Shown here in pieces: positions 11,742 to 22,835 of a DNA stretch of 64,000 nucleotides; positions within the stretch are counted from its first letter, which is position 1; every line of letters starts with the position of its first letter. The notes below the pieces were generated by a model. That model was not told where the DNA came from. It saw nothing but the letters and a program-made list of their open reading frames with translations, and ran no database searches. Source of the DNA: Strongylocentrotus purpuratus (taxonomy: Eukaryota; Echinodermata; Echinoidea; Camarodonta; Strongylocentrotidae); NCBI RefSeq assembly GCF_000002235.5, contig NW_022145607.1, forward strand, positions 37,542,529 through 37,606,528, in the 5' to 3' direction. The position numbers and the translations under genes were made by a program.

Positions 11742-11963
11742 TCCCCCCTTTCATCATAAAAAAAAAGAAAACAATGTATCCGGAGTGTTTCCTGAGTAAT
11801 ATTATGCATCACTGAAATCATTTTAGTTATTCATATGTATAGGTTTTGATGAATAATCAGTTTGTTACCATTTCCGAACATGTGGAAATAAAAGAAAAAC
11901 TGTCGACTTTGAAGCCTTTGAATTATCCAAGAATTTAAACAGATCCAAATGTTATCAGTCTAA

Positions 11964-12045
11964 AGGCCCGGTCACACAGGGAGGACGCATGGGGAACGCA
12001 CGGCCAGCGCATGGGAAATTTGCAATTTTGGCCAGTGCGTTGTCG
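11964..12045 (+). repeat. Harbinger left terminal inverted repeat
   Basis: 82 bases, complementary to 17803-17884, flanked on the left by the target copy TAA at 11961. Confidence 0.93.
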
Positions 12046-12084
12046 TGCGCCCAACTTTTGTCGAAGCTACAGCGAGCTGACACC

Positions 12085-12395
12085 AAATGCATAGCGTGTT
12101 GCTAGCGCGCTGGACGCATACAGGGCGCATACAGGCCGTATCCAGAACGCACATGTTAAAAACTTCCACGAATGCACAGCGTTTTGCTAGCGCGCTGGAC
12201 GCATACAGGGCGCACACAGGGCGCACACAGGGCGCACACAGGGCGCATACAGGGCGCATACAGGCCGTATCCAGAGCGCACATGTTAAAAACTTCCACGA
12301 ATGCACAGCGTGTTGCTAGCGCGCTGGACGCATACAGGGCGCACACAGGGCGCATACAGGCCGTATCCAGAGCGCACATGTTAAAAACTTCCACA
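12085..12395. repeat. Harbinger subterminal tandem repeats
   Basis: Three copies of a ~98-129 base unit contain CATGTTAAAAACTTCCAC (near 12152, 12281 and 12379). Between them lies a variable number of an 11-base subunit GCGCACACAGG / GCGCATACAGG. These are likely transposase-binding subterminal motifs. Open frames here on both strands are products of the repeat. Confidence 0.85.
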
Positions 12396-12787
12396 TTCAA
12401 ATACATACAAGAATAACATTAACAAATATCATTATTAGTAGTATTATTATTTATTTGATCAATCGTAAAACATACAATAAATATAACAATCAAATAATAC
12501 ATAGATATTTCATCAAACATACAAAACAGCTTTAGGAAGGTGGAGAGGGGAGAGAGAAGGATACAATCTGCTGGTCAGGGGTAACAAAAGCAATTGAAAT
12601 TGCTATAATACAAATCAAGGATTAAAAACGGCTGGGATGCTCTATTCAGAACCTTTATTAAAATGGCTTTGTTCTTCCTGAGGTCACGTAACTGTGCATA
12701 TTGAAAGCGGCAGCTCGTCTCGCTTGCGTTTGTAGTCATATCAAAGTAGCACAGCGACGAGTGTACAACTCAACTTAGCTCTTCAAA

Positions 12788-14589
12788 ATGCCTCCCAAGA
12801 GGATGAACCCGACGTGTACGAACCTCAAGAAGAAGACGCTTTCTCCTGTTGCTGGTGGCCGCGGTCGTAGAGGCAGGGGTCGTGGAGGAAGGGGCAGATG
12901 TAGAGTCAAAGAGGTACCCAGCCTTGACCCTGCTCAGCTACCCAGCCTTGAACCTGTTCAGCTGCCCAGCCTGGACCCTGCTCAGCTGCCCGGCCTCGAC
13001 CCTGCTGAGCTGCCCAGCGTCGACCCTGCTGAGCTGCCAAGCCTGGACCCTGCTGTTGTCGTCGAGGATGCTGTCGAGGATGCTATACACACTCTCCATC
13101 CGCATCCCCTCAGTACTCCCCTACTCGCTCACGCGCTGGGTCAGTAGACAGCCAAGCATCGCTGGCATCGCAGGCTTCATCTGTCAAGAGCAAGAAGGAC
13201 AAAAAGGACAACAAGCTGTCCGATGACGAGGAAGAATTAATGGTCGCCTTCTTGGAAGAGAACGAAATGATATGGAACAAGAAGGTGACGCATTACAGAA
13301 GACCAGACATGAAGAACGCTGCATGGCAGAAGCAGGCAGAAACCATGTCCAAGGAAGTCTCTCATCTGCAAGGGTGGTTCAAGGGCATGAGAGACAACTT
13401 CGCGCGCCTGGAAAAGCTGCCCAAGTCCGGGTCCGGGCAACGAACATTCACAGAGAGGGAGCTCTGGACCTTGGAGAAGATGCACTTCCTCCAAAAGATA
13501 ACTTATCACACACCAGAGCCAGTTAGCAGTGTAAGTACAGCTACATACTGTTAGACGTTTGATACTTTTTATGTAAATACAGATCATTACTATCAGATGG
13601 TTCAATATATCTAAAGTAATCTATTATGGGTCCAATGTATCTCAACATAAATTTGTAGTCAATTTTGCATTAGCATTTTTGCATTCATTTTACTTATGAT
13701 CTGTATTATTTTGTACTTGCAGGTTCAGGATACGATCCATGCACACAGTGGTGATCTCTCGGCTGCTGAGGCTGAGTTCGCCATGATCGGTGCAGAGGCG
13801 GAAGAAGAGGAGGAGGAAGGTTGTCAGAAGGCTCAGCAAGTCGGCAAAAAAAGGAAGGGTGCAAAATCATCGGAGGACGCACTCATGGCCACATTATAGA
13901 AGCGGCTGCAGGAGTCTGGCCAGCAGATGCTCCAGCTACAGCAGGCAATGCGGCCACAGACACCGGAGGAAGTCTTTGGGACCTACGTCAAGGGGGTTCT
14001 AGTCAACTTGCCAAGAAAAAAATTCAAGAAGGCACGCACGGCCATCAGCCGAATTCTTGAAGTTGCTATGGAGGATAGCGATGAGGAAGAGCCTCCATCA
14101 GTCACGCCGTCATCCTTCTCACGAGCAGGATCCTCCCAACCCAGATGTGCTCCAACCTTCTCGTCCTCTCCCAAGACCGTCGAGGGGTGGCAGCCGGCCC
14201 CCGAGCTGTGGAAGAACACCAGGCCACCACCCGGGTCGACATGGCAGTCACAGGATTGCGGGTACATGGATAGGTACCAATCCGGCATGACCAACCATAT
14301 GGCACCTCCTCCTCCTGTTCCACCGCAGTTCGCCCAGCAACAGCAGCACCCCCTTCAGCGACACCAATACCCCCAGCAACGACATCGGTACCCGTTCTAT
14401 CAGCAGCAACAGCACCACCACTCCAAGAAGGGTTCTCACCAAGTCTCCACAAGCTGTGACCGTGACCTAGAAGATATCTCACACATCTCCGGGTTATCTG
14501 CGCTGCTGGAGACATCCCATACCTCAGGCCAGGTGACCCCCATGGATGTGGATACTTCCACGTTATCTAGTGCTGGTGAGAAGCAGTAG
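12788..14589 (+). pseudogene. Harbinger MADF/Myb-like accessory protein, two exons, disabled
   Basis: In Harbinger elements this protein binds the element ends and helps the transposase enter the nucleus. The start ATG is at 12788 (MPPKRMNPT). An Arg/Gly-rich stretch (GGRGRRGRGRGGRGR) and about six copies of an octapeptide like PSLDPAQL follow. The MADF-like domain is in 13210-13530 (EEELMVAFLEENEMIW, then WFKGMRDNFARL and FTERELWTLEKM). The exon ends at donor GTAAGT (13531). The 192-base intron ends at CAG 13722, and phase is kept into VQDTIHAHSGDL. The C-terminal region has an acidic patch, EEVFGTYVKGVL and a Gln/His/Pro-rich tail ending at TAG 14587. Two lesions break it: a frame change near 13075-13090, and an in-frame TAG at 13897, with the frame reopening straight after. 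Confidence 0.82.
13531..13722 (+). other. Intron of the Harbinger MADF gene
   Basis: GT (GTAAGTAC) to AG (TTGTACTTGCAG), phase 0 on both sides, AT-rich. Confidence 0.8.
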
Positions 14590-15419
14590 GGAGATAGGGA
14601 CTCGTGGTAGTAGCTCAAATGATATAGAAGGATAATTTTGTTTTAACTCTTAAACATTTAGTTTTTTCTGCCTATTTTTACATGTTTATTGACTGTTAAG
14701 TTGTAAAACAAGTTGTAAATAAAAGAAAGAATTGGTTATTGTTTGTTATCAAGAGTTAACATTAATTTTAATCAATAATTTTTTATTTGCCCATTCTACT
14801 TAGTTATAAAGAAAAACGTAAACAAGTTTTTAGAAAAAGATCGTGTTGGCTATTTAATAAATATTTTGTTTGAACTTTAAAACAATGTGTTTGTGTTTGC
14901 TTATTTAACATGTTATGGAATGGAGAGAGAGAGAGAGAGAGATAGGAAGAAAAAGAAAGAAGAAGAGGGAGAGAGAAGGATAGAGAGAGAAAATGGAAAT
15001 AGAGAGAGAGAGAGAGAGAGAGAAAGAGAGGGAGAGAGAGAGGGGTGAGAATATTGTATATGCAAATAATGATGAAGACAAATGTCTATAAACCTCTCAC
15101 AATTTTTCTGCTTTCATCTCTCTCTTTATCTCGCGTTCATATCTCTCTCTTCAATCTTCAATATTACCCCACATGAATTTGTTATCACCGAAAAGCGTGT
15201 TGAAGCCCTATTTGTAATGATTGTGTCATAATGGATTGTGCATAATACCTTAATAAGGGGCCAAGTCAAAATCGAAATGTTGCAAATATTCATAAAAGAA
15301 AAGGAGAATGAACCAATGACAATCACACATGACCGCCTCGACTTAAAACATTATATCGACCCTCCAAATAAAAGGAGACATTACTATTCATGTTGTTGAG
15401 ATAAAAACATAATCAAATT
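14590..15419. other. Harbinger inter-gene region with GA-rich tract
   Basis: This holds the AT-rich 3' region of the MADF gene (AATAAAAG near 14718 is a possible polyadenylation signal) and a (GA)n-rich block at about 14920-15045. I see no further gene. Confidence 0.6.
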
Positions 15420-15707
15420 CAGGCGCGTACGCAGGATTTTTTCAAGGGGGGGGGGGGGGTTAACATTTTTAAATCGGGCCGAAAATTTCGCAACGACTCA
15501 GCCATCCGTCTCGAAATTTGAAAATTTGACATTTTGCTCCGTTGGGGGGGAGGGGTGTAAGGTCAACTTTTGTAGGTCAGCCATTGGTATAATTTTTTGT
15601 ATTATTATTTTTGTTTTTATTTTTATAAAAAAATATAAACAAATTACCAAAGGGGGGGGGGGGGGTTAACCTCCAACCCCCCCCCCCCCCCCCTGCGTAC
15701 CCGCCTG
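15420..15707. mobile_element. hAT-like MITE inserted in the Harbinger
   Basis: The ends are inverted: CAGGCGCGTACGCAG at the left, and CTGCGTACCCGCCTG at the right. A perfect 8-bp duplication ATCAAATT flanks it (15412-15419 and 15708-15715), the length made by hAT transposases. The 288-base interior has no coding sequence but has several long G and C runs (near 15447-15460, 15651-15665 and 15676-15693). Confidence 0.9.
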
Positions 15708-15920
15708 ATCAAATTGTATGCATTTTGCAACATTTTGTTTTTGACTCGTTTCGTGCAGTGCCCTCTATACCCAAACTCAACTATCCCTCCAAATGAATTC
15801 AACACAGTACTAGTAGTTAATTTTCAAGGACATTTAGATATACTTTATTTATTAAAAATATATCATTCAATCAGTCTCTGTATCCTTCCATATCCTTCCG
15901 AACTGCGGAGGTGGGGTGGT

Positions 15921-17240
15921 CTAGATCATCCTGTCTTGCCATGGAACTGAGCCGGCTTCGGAGTTGGCCCAATGCTTGATGAGGTTCCTCTGCTTTTTTC
16001 CTTCCTTGCTGGAGGTGTTGTTGCCAGAGACTACTTGGGTGTCCTGCATGTTAAAGCCAGATCTCCACGCTCCTGGGACGTAGTCGCGACCCAGATTCTC
16101 GGCACGGTCAAGCTGCTGGTTTTGCATTCCTGGATACCGAGTCCTCATAAGATTGTGGAGGATCATGCATGCTGTGACAATGAGCTTGACGGTCTCGGGC
16201 TGCTGCTGCATCGTGCTCAGGAGAACTTGGAATCGGTTGGCCAGGATGCCGAAGGCATTTTCGACGACCCTCCTGGCTCGGGAAAGCCGGTAGTTGTAGA
16301 TGCGCTCCGGTCTCGTCAAACCCCGGAGGCTGTACGGCTTCATCATGGTGGGTCGTAGAGCGAATGCATCATCGCCAACGAAAAAGTAGGGCATATCCTG
16401 GTTATCGTTAGGAAGAGGATCGGGATCAGGGAAGCCTAGACTGCCACCTTCAACGCATGCCTTCAGCTCAGAGGCATTGTAGATCTGAGCGTCTGATGCT
16501 GATCCCATACCACCAATGTCCGCCCAGATGAATCGGTAATCAGCATCAACGAGAGCCATGAGGACAACGGAGTAAAACCCTTTATAGTTGTAGTATAAGG
16601 AACCACTGTTTGAAGGACACTTGCAGTTGACGTGCTTTCCATCAAGTGCACCACAGGTATGAGGGAAGTTCCACTTCTCCATGAACTTGTCAGATATGGC
16701 ACGCCATTCCTCAGGGGTGGTGGGACACTTCATCATCTCATCCCTGTACTCTTTGATGATGGCTTGGCACACTTTTGGGATAAGAAGGGATATAGTGTTG
16801 TGAGGCACTCTCCACCCATAGGACATTGAACGATACTTGGTTCCAGAGGCAAGATGCCGAAGAGTGAGGGCAAGCTTCAGGCCCGGATCAAGGGCATCTC
16901 TGTAGTTTGTTTTCTGCTTGGTGATTCTCGGGCCCACTCTGGTTAGCAGTTCGTCGAACATCTCTTGGGGCACCCGCATGAAATTCTTGAAGGCTGCCTG
17001 GTCTTCGTTACGGAGTTCCACAAGAAGCTGATCATACAGGCCGAACTGTCGTCGCCTACCGATCCACGGTCGAACCCAGAATCTCCGTTGATTTCTTCTC
17101 TTTATCCTTCTCCTGATGACATGGACTTGGTGAATTGCCAGCTCCATGAGGTTCTGCTGATGTTGGAGAACCGCAATTTCGTATTGTAGGCGTATATCCT
17201 GTCGTGACCATCCATCTTCTGAGGTGTTTCTTCTATACAA
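15921..17240 (-). CDS. Harbinger transposase (DDE superfamily nuclease), intact frame
   Basis: The 439-residue frame cuts and pastes the element by a DDE two-metal mechanism. Residues about 60-120 hold a helix-turn-helix-like region (FKNFMRVPQEMFDELLTRVG, then GLKLALTLRHLASGTKYRSM). The catalytic core has GALDGKH (first Asp), DIGGMGSASDAQIY, FFVGDDAFAL (second Asp) and RRVVENAFGILANRFQ (Glu). The tail has ACMILHNLM, typical of PIF/Harbinger. Length is normal for the family and no stop interrupts it. The first in-frame ATG is residue 32 (MELAIHQVHV). Codons before it are open back to a possible acceptor, so the true start may be a spliced upstream exon. It faces the MADF gene. Confidence 0.93.
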   Translation of the reverse strand: MYRRNTSEDGWSRQDIRLQYEIAVLQHQQNLMELAIHQVHVIRRRIKRRNQRRFWVRPWIGRRRQFGLYDQLLVELRNEDQAAFKNFMRVPQEMFDELLTRVGPRITKQKTNYRDALDPGLKLALTLRHLASGTKYRSMSYGWRVPHNTISLLIPKVCQAIIKEYRDEMMKCPTTPEEWRAISDKFMEKWNFPHTCGALDGKHVNCKCPSNSGSLYYNYKGFYSVVLMALVDADYRFIWADIGGMGSASDAQIYNASELKACVEGGSLGFPDPDPLPNDNQDMPYFFVGDDAFALRPTMMKPYSLRGLTRPERIYNYRLSRARRVVENAFGILANRFQVLLSTMQQQPETVKLIVTACMILHNLMRTRYPGMQNQQLDRAENLGRDYVPGAWRSGFNMQDTQVVSGNNTSSKEGKKQRNLIKHWANSEAGSVPWQDRMI

Positions 17241-17499
17241 GATCAGTAAGAACCTCTGTCATCACACATGAGGGTCTGTGGAGAAGTGATGACGAGGTTG
17301 TTGTTGTTTGTTTGGTATTATCGGCGTTTCATTCCTTTTTAGAATATTTACGTAATAGGTGGGGCGAAACCCGTTTAAATTCCCTTTGGATACTCGCTCA
17401 GTACACGCCAGGTATACGCTAGGGACACGCAGGAAGGAAGTCGGGTGCGCTAGAGACACGTTCAGCACGCGTTCAGCACGCTCACGTTCGCTGGACATG

Positions 17500-17802
17500 C
17501 GTTGGAAACGCGCTAGGTATGCGCTAGGTGTGCGCTAGGCATTCGCTAGACGTCGGCCGGCGAACTCAGAACGTATACACAGCGTGTGCTCCGCGCATGT
17601 CTGGCGCTGGTCTAGCGCGCTCCACGCATGTCTGGCGTGCCTTCGGCGTGTATATTCATGCGTCGAGCTCGGCGCACGTTTTTGAGCATGCTCAAAAAAT
17701 CCCGACGCACACAGCGAATGACGACGCATGCATAGCGCTGGTCCAGCGTTGGTCCAGCGCGCTCGACGAACGAGTAACGAATGATGACGCACGCCTAGCG
17801 AA
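17500..17802. repeat. Harbinger right subterminal repeat region
   Basis: A CpG-dense block of short GCGC-containing words (GCGCTAGGTGTGCGCTAGGC, GCGCATGTCTGGCGCTGG). It mirrors in composition the left subterminal repeats. Open frames on both strands here are compositional. Confidence 0.7.
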
Positions 17803-17884
17803 CGACAACGCACTGGCCCAAATTGCAAATTTTCCATGCGCTAGCCGTGCGTTCCCCATGCGTCCTCCCTGTGTGACCGGGCCT
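17803..17884 (-). repeat. Harbinger right terminal inverted repeat
   Basis: 82 bases, inverted match to 11964-12045, followed by the target copy TAA at 17885-17887. Confidence 0.93.
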
Positions 17885-18174
17885 TAACCAATGTACCTCT
17901 CAAATATGTGAACAATAATAAACTTAAATTTTGTAACTGTATAACTTTTATCTTCAATTTGTTTCAACACCAGTACAAAATCCAACTTGGTATATAATGA
18001 CGCATATCATGCTTGATCCAAACATATCATAATTAGTATTATACATCATTTTAACTTCATGTTAACCAAATTCTGTATGTACAACTCATTGGAAATAAAA
18101 ATGAAATATCACATTCCAACTTCTAATTTTAGAATGTAAAGCGTGTGAGTGTTGAAATTGTATGACTATATGTG

Positions 18175-18430
18175 AACGATTATAATATCATAAATTCAGA
18201 AGTACAATGTTATTGTTTATAGGTGAATGACTGTAATATCATGCAAGTATCAAGAGACTTATCATAGGTACATACATGTATAGTTATCAATTTTAATTTA
18301 CAAAACAATATACCGTAATATCATTAATTCAAAATTACACTGTTATCGTTTGCAGGTGAATGTACTGTAATATCATGCAAGTATCAAGAGACTTATCATA
18401 GGTACATACATGTATAGTTATCAGTTTTTT
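18175..18430. repeat. Tandem duplication in the retrotransposon 3' non-coding region
   Basis: Two copies of a ~125-130 base unit. The shared part includes GCAAGTATCAAGAGACTTAT followed by CATAGGTACATACATGTATAG (near 18244-18285 and 18377-18418). Confidence 0.8.
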
Positions 18431-18471
18431 AACTTACAAACTGCAAGAAGTAATTTCACATTATTTCTCAA

Positions 18472-20784
18472 TTAGTCGATCAGGCGTTTTAACCAATCGA
18501 CCTGATCTAGTGTGATACTCATTTTTTTCTGGTTGATTTGTTGGGTTAGTTTGGTTATTGTTCTTTGGAAGTGACCGGAGGGCGTTCCGTCTTCAGGGTC
18601 CTTTGGTAGGTCGAAATGGACACGCTTCTGTGGTCCAAGACTACGTAGGTCTCTTCTATTACGAGATAGAACACTTCCATTGGGTGTCTTTACCATGTAT
18701 GATCTGGGTTCTTGGCACTGTTCGACGACAGTTGCTGGTTTCCAGGTTCCAGATCCATGATCTAGCATTGTCACTTTCTGACCCACGGTCAGTGGGGGTA
18801 GATCTCGAACTCCTCTTGCATCAAATACTTCCTTCTGCCTCTCTTGGCGTTGTTGGAGTTTCTCATAGACCTCATCACGATGTGGTGAGTGATTAACCTT
18901 CAAGGGTAGGTTACTCCTGAACTTTCTCCCCTGTAGTAGTTCAGCTGGTGAGGGTAAACTACTGTCGATTGGTGTAGTCCTCAAACACAGTAGGGCAAGT
19001 TGTGGATCGCCTCCAGTCATCTTTACTTTCTTCAGAGTTGATTTGACTGTCTGGATTGCCCTCTCTACAAGTCCATTGCTCTGTGGATAATGAGGACTTG
19101 ATGTCACATGTTGAATATTCCACTTCTCTGTGAAACTCTTGAATTCTCGGCTTGAGAATTGTGGTCCATTGTCGCTCACAATCTTCAAGGGTATGCCTTG
19201 CTCACTGAATATGTTCTTTGTGATTCGAACAATAGTCGAACTGGTGCAACCACCTGTGATCTTCCTCACGACAGGAAACTTAGACCAGTAGTCTATGACG
19301 ATGAGATACTCGTCACCTTCAAAGTGGAACAAATCCGTTCCCACTGTTTCCCATGGATGATGGGGTACTTCATGCTGAAGTAGTGGCCCCTTCTGCTGAG
19401 CTTTCTGCAACTCATTGCATGCTTGGCAAGAGCTCACCATCTGATCAATTGCTTTTGATAGTCCATCCCAGTAGACACATCTTCTTGCCTTGAGTTGCGT
19501 CTTGGTCGTTCCTTGATGACCTGCATGAAGACTCTGTAGCACTTCATGCTGCATAGGCTTGGGTATGAAAATTCTTTCCCCTTTCATAATGAGACCATCT
19601 TCTACTGTCAGGGAATCTCTGCACGAGTAGTAGTGACGCACTTCTTTGGGAATTTCCTTCATGTCTTCAGGCCAGCCAGTTAGGATAACTTCCTTAAGCA
19701 CTTTTAAGCTTCTGCTAGCTTCCGTTTCTTCTTGTAGCTGTCTTAGCTTGCTGGGAGACATGTATATTGCATGGATGGTCTTGTCGAATTCCATGGTCGG
19801 TTGCTTCTCTGGGTTGATCCTCGACAAACCATCTGCTAGGGCCACTTCTCTTCCTGGCTTGTATACGAGCTCCAAGTCGTATAGTTGCAAACGGAGAAGC
19901 ATCCGTTGCAGTCTGGGTGGAGTGTTGGCTAGGTTCTTCCTATGGATGCTTGCCAGTGGCTTATGGTCCGATTCCACTGTGAATTTTGCTCCGTACACGT
20001 ATGTGTGAAACCTTGTACAGCCAAACACTACCGCTAACATTTCTCGTTCAATGTTTGCATATCGGCTTTCTGTCTCTGTCAGTGCCTTGCTTGCGAATGC
20101 GACTGGTTTCCCCTCCTGGAGTAGTGCTGCTCCTAGTCCTTTCATGGACTCATCTACTTGAATTGTTGTGTGCTTCGAGGGATCAAAATATGTCAGAGTG
20201 CACATGGACGACACCATTGATTTCAAGTGTTCAAATGCCTTCTGGTGTGATGGAGTCCACTGCCACTCACTGTCCTTCCTAGTCAATGCACGTAGGGTCT
20301 CTGCATTGTCAGCCAGGTGTGGGACGAAGGAAGACATGTATTGTACCATCCCTAGAAACTGATGCAACTCTCGTAAACAGCCTGGCGCTGGAAGACTGGT
20401 AATATCTGCAATCTTTGCAGGATCTGGATGCACACCTTCTTTGTCGTCGAGACAGCCAAAAAACTTCACCTGTGGGGTCTTCACGTCACATTTGTCTGCA
20501 TTGAAGACAAGTCCATACTCTCGTCCCACAGCCATGAGGTTATGTAGAGCTTTGTCATGCTCTGCCTCAGTCTTTCCATAGAAAACTATATCATCTGCGA
20601 TGCCAATCGTGCCTGGGCATTGCTCAAGGATCTGATCCATCTTCTCCTGAAATATGTCTTGAGCCACTCTAATCCCAAATGGCAAACGCTTGAACCTATA
20701 CCTTCCAAAAGGCGAGTTGAAGGTTGTTAGGTAGCTAGATCCATCGTCGAGGGCGACGCTCCAATAGCCATGTCTGACATCTAG
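18472..20784 (-). pseudogene. Ty3-type pol, second part: RT palm, RNase H, integrase
   Basis: Downstream of an in-frame stop (TAA near 20787) the frame continues KLDVRHGYW into the RT palm (LPFGIRVAQDIFQEKM and GIADDIVFYG with the Asp pair). RNase H follows (AFASKALTETESRYANIERE, then SDHKPL and LADGLSR). The integrase has an H-H-C-C zinc site (HAGHQG...CQAC) and a D-D-E core (GTDLF, SDNGPQFSS, NGLVERAIQ). The C-terminal SH3-like part contains GSGTWKPATVVEQ. Translation stops near 18472. This part is open throughout, so the only break visible here is the stop at the boundary with the upstream part. The product would be reverse-transcription and integration enzymes. Confidence 0.9.
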
Positions 20785-22484
20785 CTTTTAGAACACTTCA
20801 GCACCATGTAGCTTATGGGTCATCTCCTCTAGTGTTGGGACCTTGTGATATGTCCGCTTACATGCCTTATTGAGGTCCTTTGGATCAAGGCACACTCGTA
20901 GCTGTCCGTTACTTTTCCTGCTGAAAGCAAGCGAGGAAACCCAATCGGTAGGCTTGGTCACCTTCTCTATGACCTCGATCGATTCCATCCTATCCAGCTT
21001 TTCCTTCAATTCATCTCGAAGATGGATAGGGAACTCCCTTGGAGGATGGACAACAGGTTCTGCATTATCTTCAAGAGTGATGTGGTATTCGCCTGGGAAT
21101 CTCCCAATACCTTGGAATCGATCTGGGTACTTATCTACCAGGTCCTGTGTACTCTTGATCATGTTTGGTCTGCTTCTCTGATGCAACTCACAGTTCACTA
21201 AAACTAGACGCATCTTGACTGAACTCTGCAATCCGAGGATGGCAGGTCCACTTGTATCCACAATGAAGAAGCTGTTGCGGAACCACTTCCCATTTTTGTA
21301 CTGGCAGGGAATATCAAAACAACCATATTGTTGTATTGCTGTCTCATTGTAAGTAAACAATCTTACATGTAGCAGTCTTACAGCCGACTTGAGAGGATAT
21401 CCCTGGTCATCTAGAAACTCTGGAAGCGCTTTTCTGAAGCAGCGTAGAGGCAACACATTCCCCTGCGCTCCTGTGTTTACCTTCACCTTCAAAGTGTGGT
21501 TACCTGGCTTGTTCCTCATGCTAAACTTCAAAGTTGCGAAAAGCTCATCGCTGTCATCAATAGGAATACCATCAATATGGACATGTCCAACATAGATTGA
21601 CTCGATACAGATATCATCGAATTCCCTCTGTAGCTCACCACCATCCTCTGAACTGGCAATAGGAAGCAAATTCTTTGCTGAAGTAGGGGTTCGACTTTTA
21701 CTTCGGTTCCTCCAATTTCCTTTGTCACCATTGGTCCGTCTGAAATTAGACCGAGATCTCTGTTTACTGTCACCTGATGATCTGCACAATTTCATCCAGT
21801 GACCTTTCGTGCCGCATTTGTGACACTGTGACTTGAATGCAGGACACTTCTTCGGTGGATGTCTCAACCCACAATTCTGGCAGGTACTAATTCTTGCTTC
21901 TTGCTGGTGTACATCATGTACTGAGGCTCTATCCAGACAGTCCAACTGACTCATGTGCGTGTCACTAGCCTCGTGTGTCCTGGCTATAAACGATTCAGCT
22001 TCATCGAGCTTGAGATGCACATCTCTGCTAAGTAGGATCTTTTGTACCTCTGAGTGCCTGATCCCAGCAATCAAAACTTCTATGATCCTCTCCTCGACAG
22101 ATTCTTCGGACTTGAAATTGCATTTTGCCGCCTTCGTGCGACATCTCAGAACAAAATCATCTATAGACTCTGTCGCCCCCTGTCTGTATCTCTGGAACTC
22201 CAATCTATGGATCCGAAAATTCTCCTGGGGCTCTAGCTGGGTAGAGAATGCTTCCCAAACGTTCTTGGGGTCGCTCAGTACTTCTTCTGTCATCTTCCAT
22301 GTATTGAACATCCTAAGTCCTTCGACTCCTGACCATAATATCACGTAGGTATGCTGTGCCTCTTTAGGAGTCTTTTTTTTTTTTTGAACCACAAGTTGGC
22401 AACTTATCTAAACTCTCGCAATGCTTGCGAACGGTCCGGGTTGGACCAGTCCATCCTGGGACTTGGAATAGCTCCACTAGCCAT
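20785..22484 (-). pseudogene. Ty3-type gag, protease and RT fingers, disabled
   Basis: A likely gag start is the ATG at 22484 (MASGAIPSPRMDWSNPDRSQ). That frame meets a stop about 26 codons later, and the main downstream frame is offset across a run of 13 A residues near 22373-22385. The frame then encodes the gag body (WEAFSTQLEPQENFRIHRLE), two zinc knuckles (CQNCGLRHPPKKC and CHKCGTKGHWMKLC) and the protease. Its catalytic motif reads VNTGAQGNVLP, with Asn where the catalytic Asp (DTGA) belongs. RT fingers (VCLDPKDLNKACKR) follow, to a stop after HGAEVF. At least three lesions therefore make this copy non-autonomous. Confidence 0.88.
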
Positions 22485-22549
22485 GGCAATACCTGTTACA
22501 GAAACCTTAGTAAGAGAACATTTAGCAGTGCAAAACAATTGCTTAATAC

Positions 22550-22835
22550 AGGTTCAAATACATTTGCCATATGTGAACAAAACTTTTGTAATTCAGCATA
22601 CACGTTTACATAACTTACACATCCATATGTGAACTGACCTTTTACACATTCCAACTCATTTTGACATTTGTCTCAAGTCATGCAACAAAAATACATTCGC
22701 CATATGTGAACAAACTTTTGTAATTCAGCATACACTTTTACATAGATGTAGCATACAAATCCATATGTGAACTGACCTGTTAGTTGTACACATTCCAATT
22801 CAGTATGACATTTTTCTAAAGTCATGCAACAAAAA
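22550..22835. repeat. Tandem duplication in the retrotransposon leader
   Basis: Two copies of a ~130-base unit. Both have CCATATGTGAACAAA, TTTTGTAATTCAGCATACAC, CCATATGTGAACTGACC and CACATTCCAA in the same order (first copy from about 22565, second from about 22698). Confidence 0.8.

Larger units (their letters stand above)
11964..17884. mobile_element. PIF/Harbinger DNA transposon nested in the LTR element
   Basis: The terminal inverted repeats are 82 bases each (11964-12045 and 17803-17884), start AGGCCCGGTCACACAGGGAG and differ at about three positions. TAA lies on both sides (11961-11963 and 17885-17887), the 3-bp target duplication typical of PIF/Harbinger. It carries the two genes expected of the family, facing each other: a MADF/Myb-like gene on plus (12788-14589) and a DDE transposase on minus (15921-17240). 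Subterminal regions are full of short GCGC-containing repeats. The insertion lies between the integrase end and the 3' LTR of the retrotransposon. Confidence 0.95.

Noticed and set aside
11972..12416. Open frames on both strands with repeated peptides (ALDAYRAHTGR, VEVFNMCALDTACM)
   Set aside because: They are translations of Harbinger subterminal DNA repeats; both strands are open because the repeat lacks stops.
13983..14515. Minus-strand frames opposite the MADF gene
   Set aside because: Shadow frames of the coding MADF exon 2.
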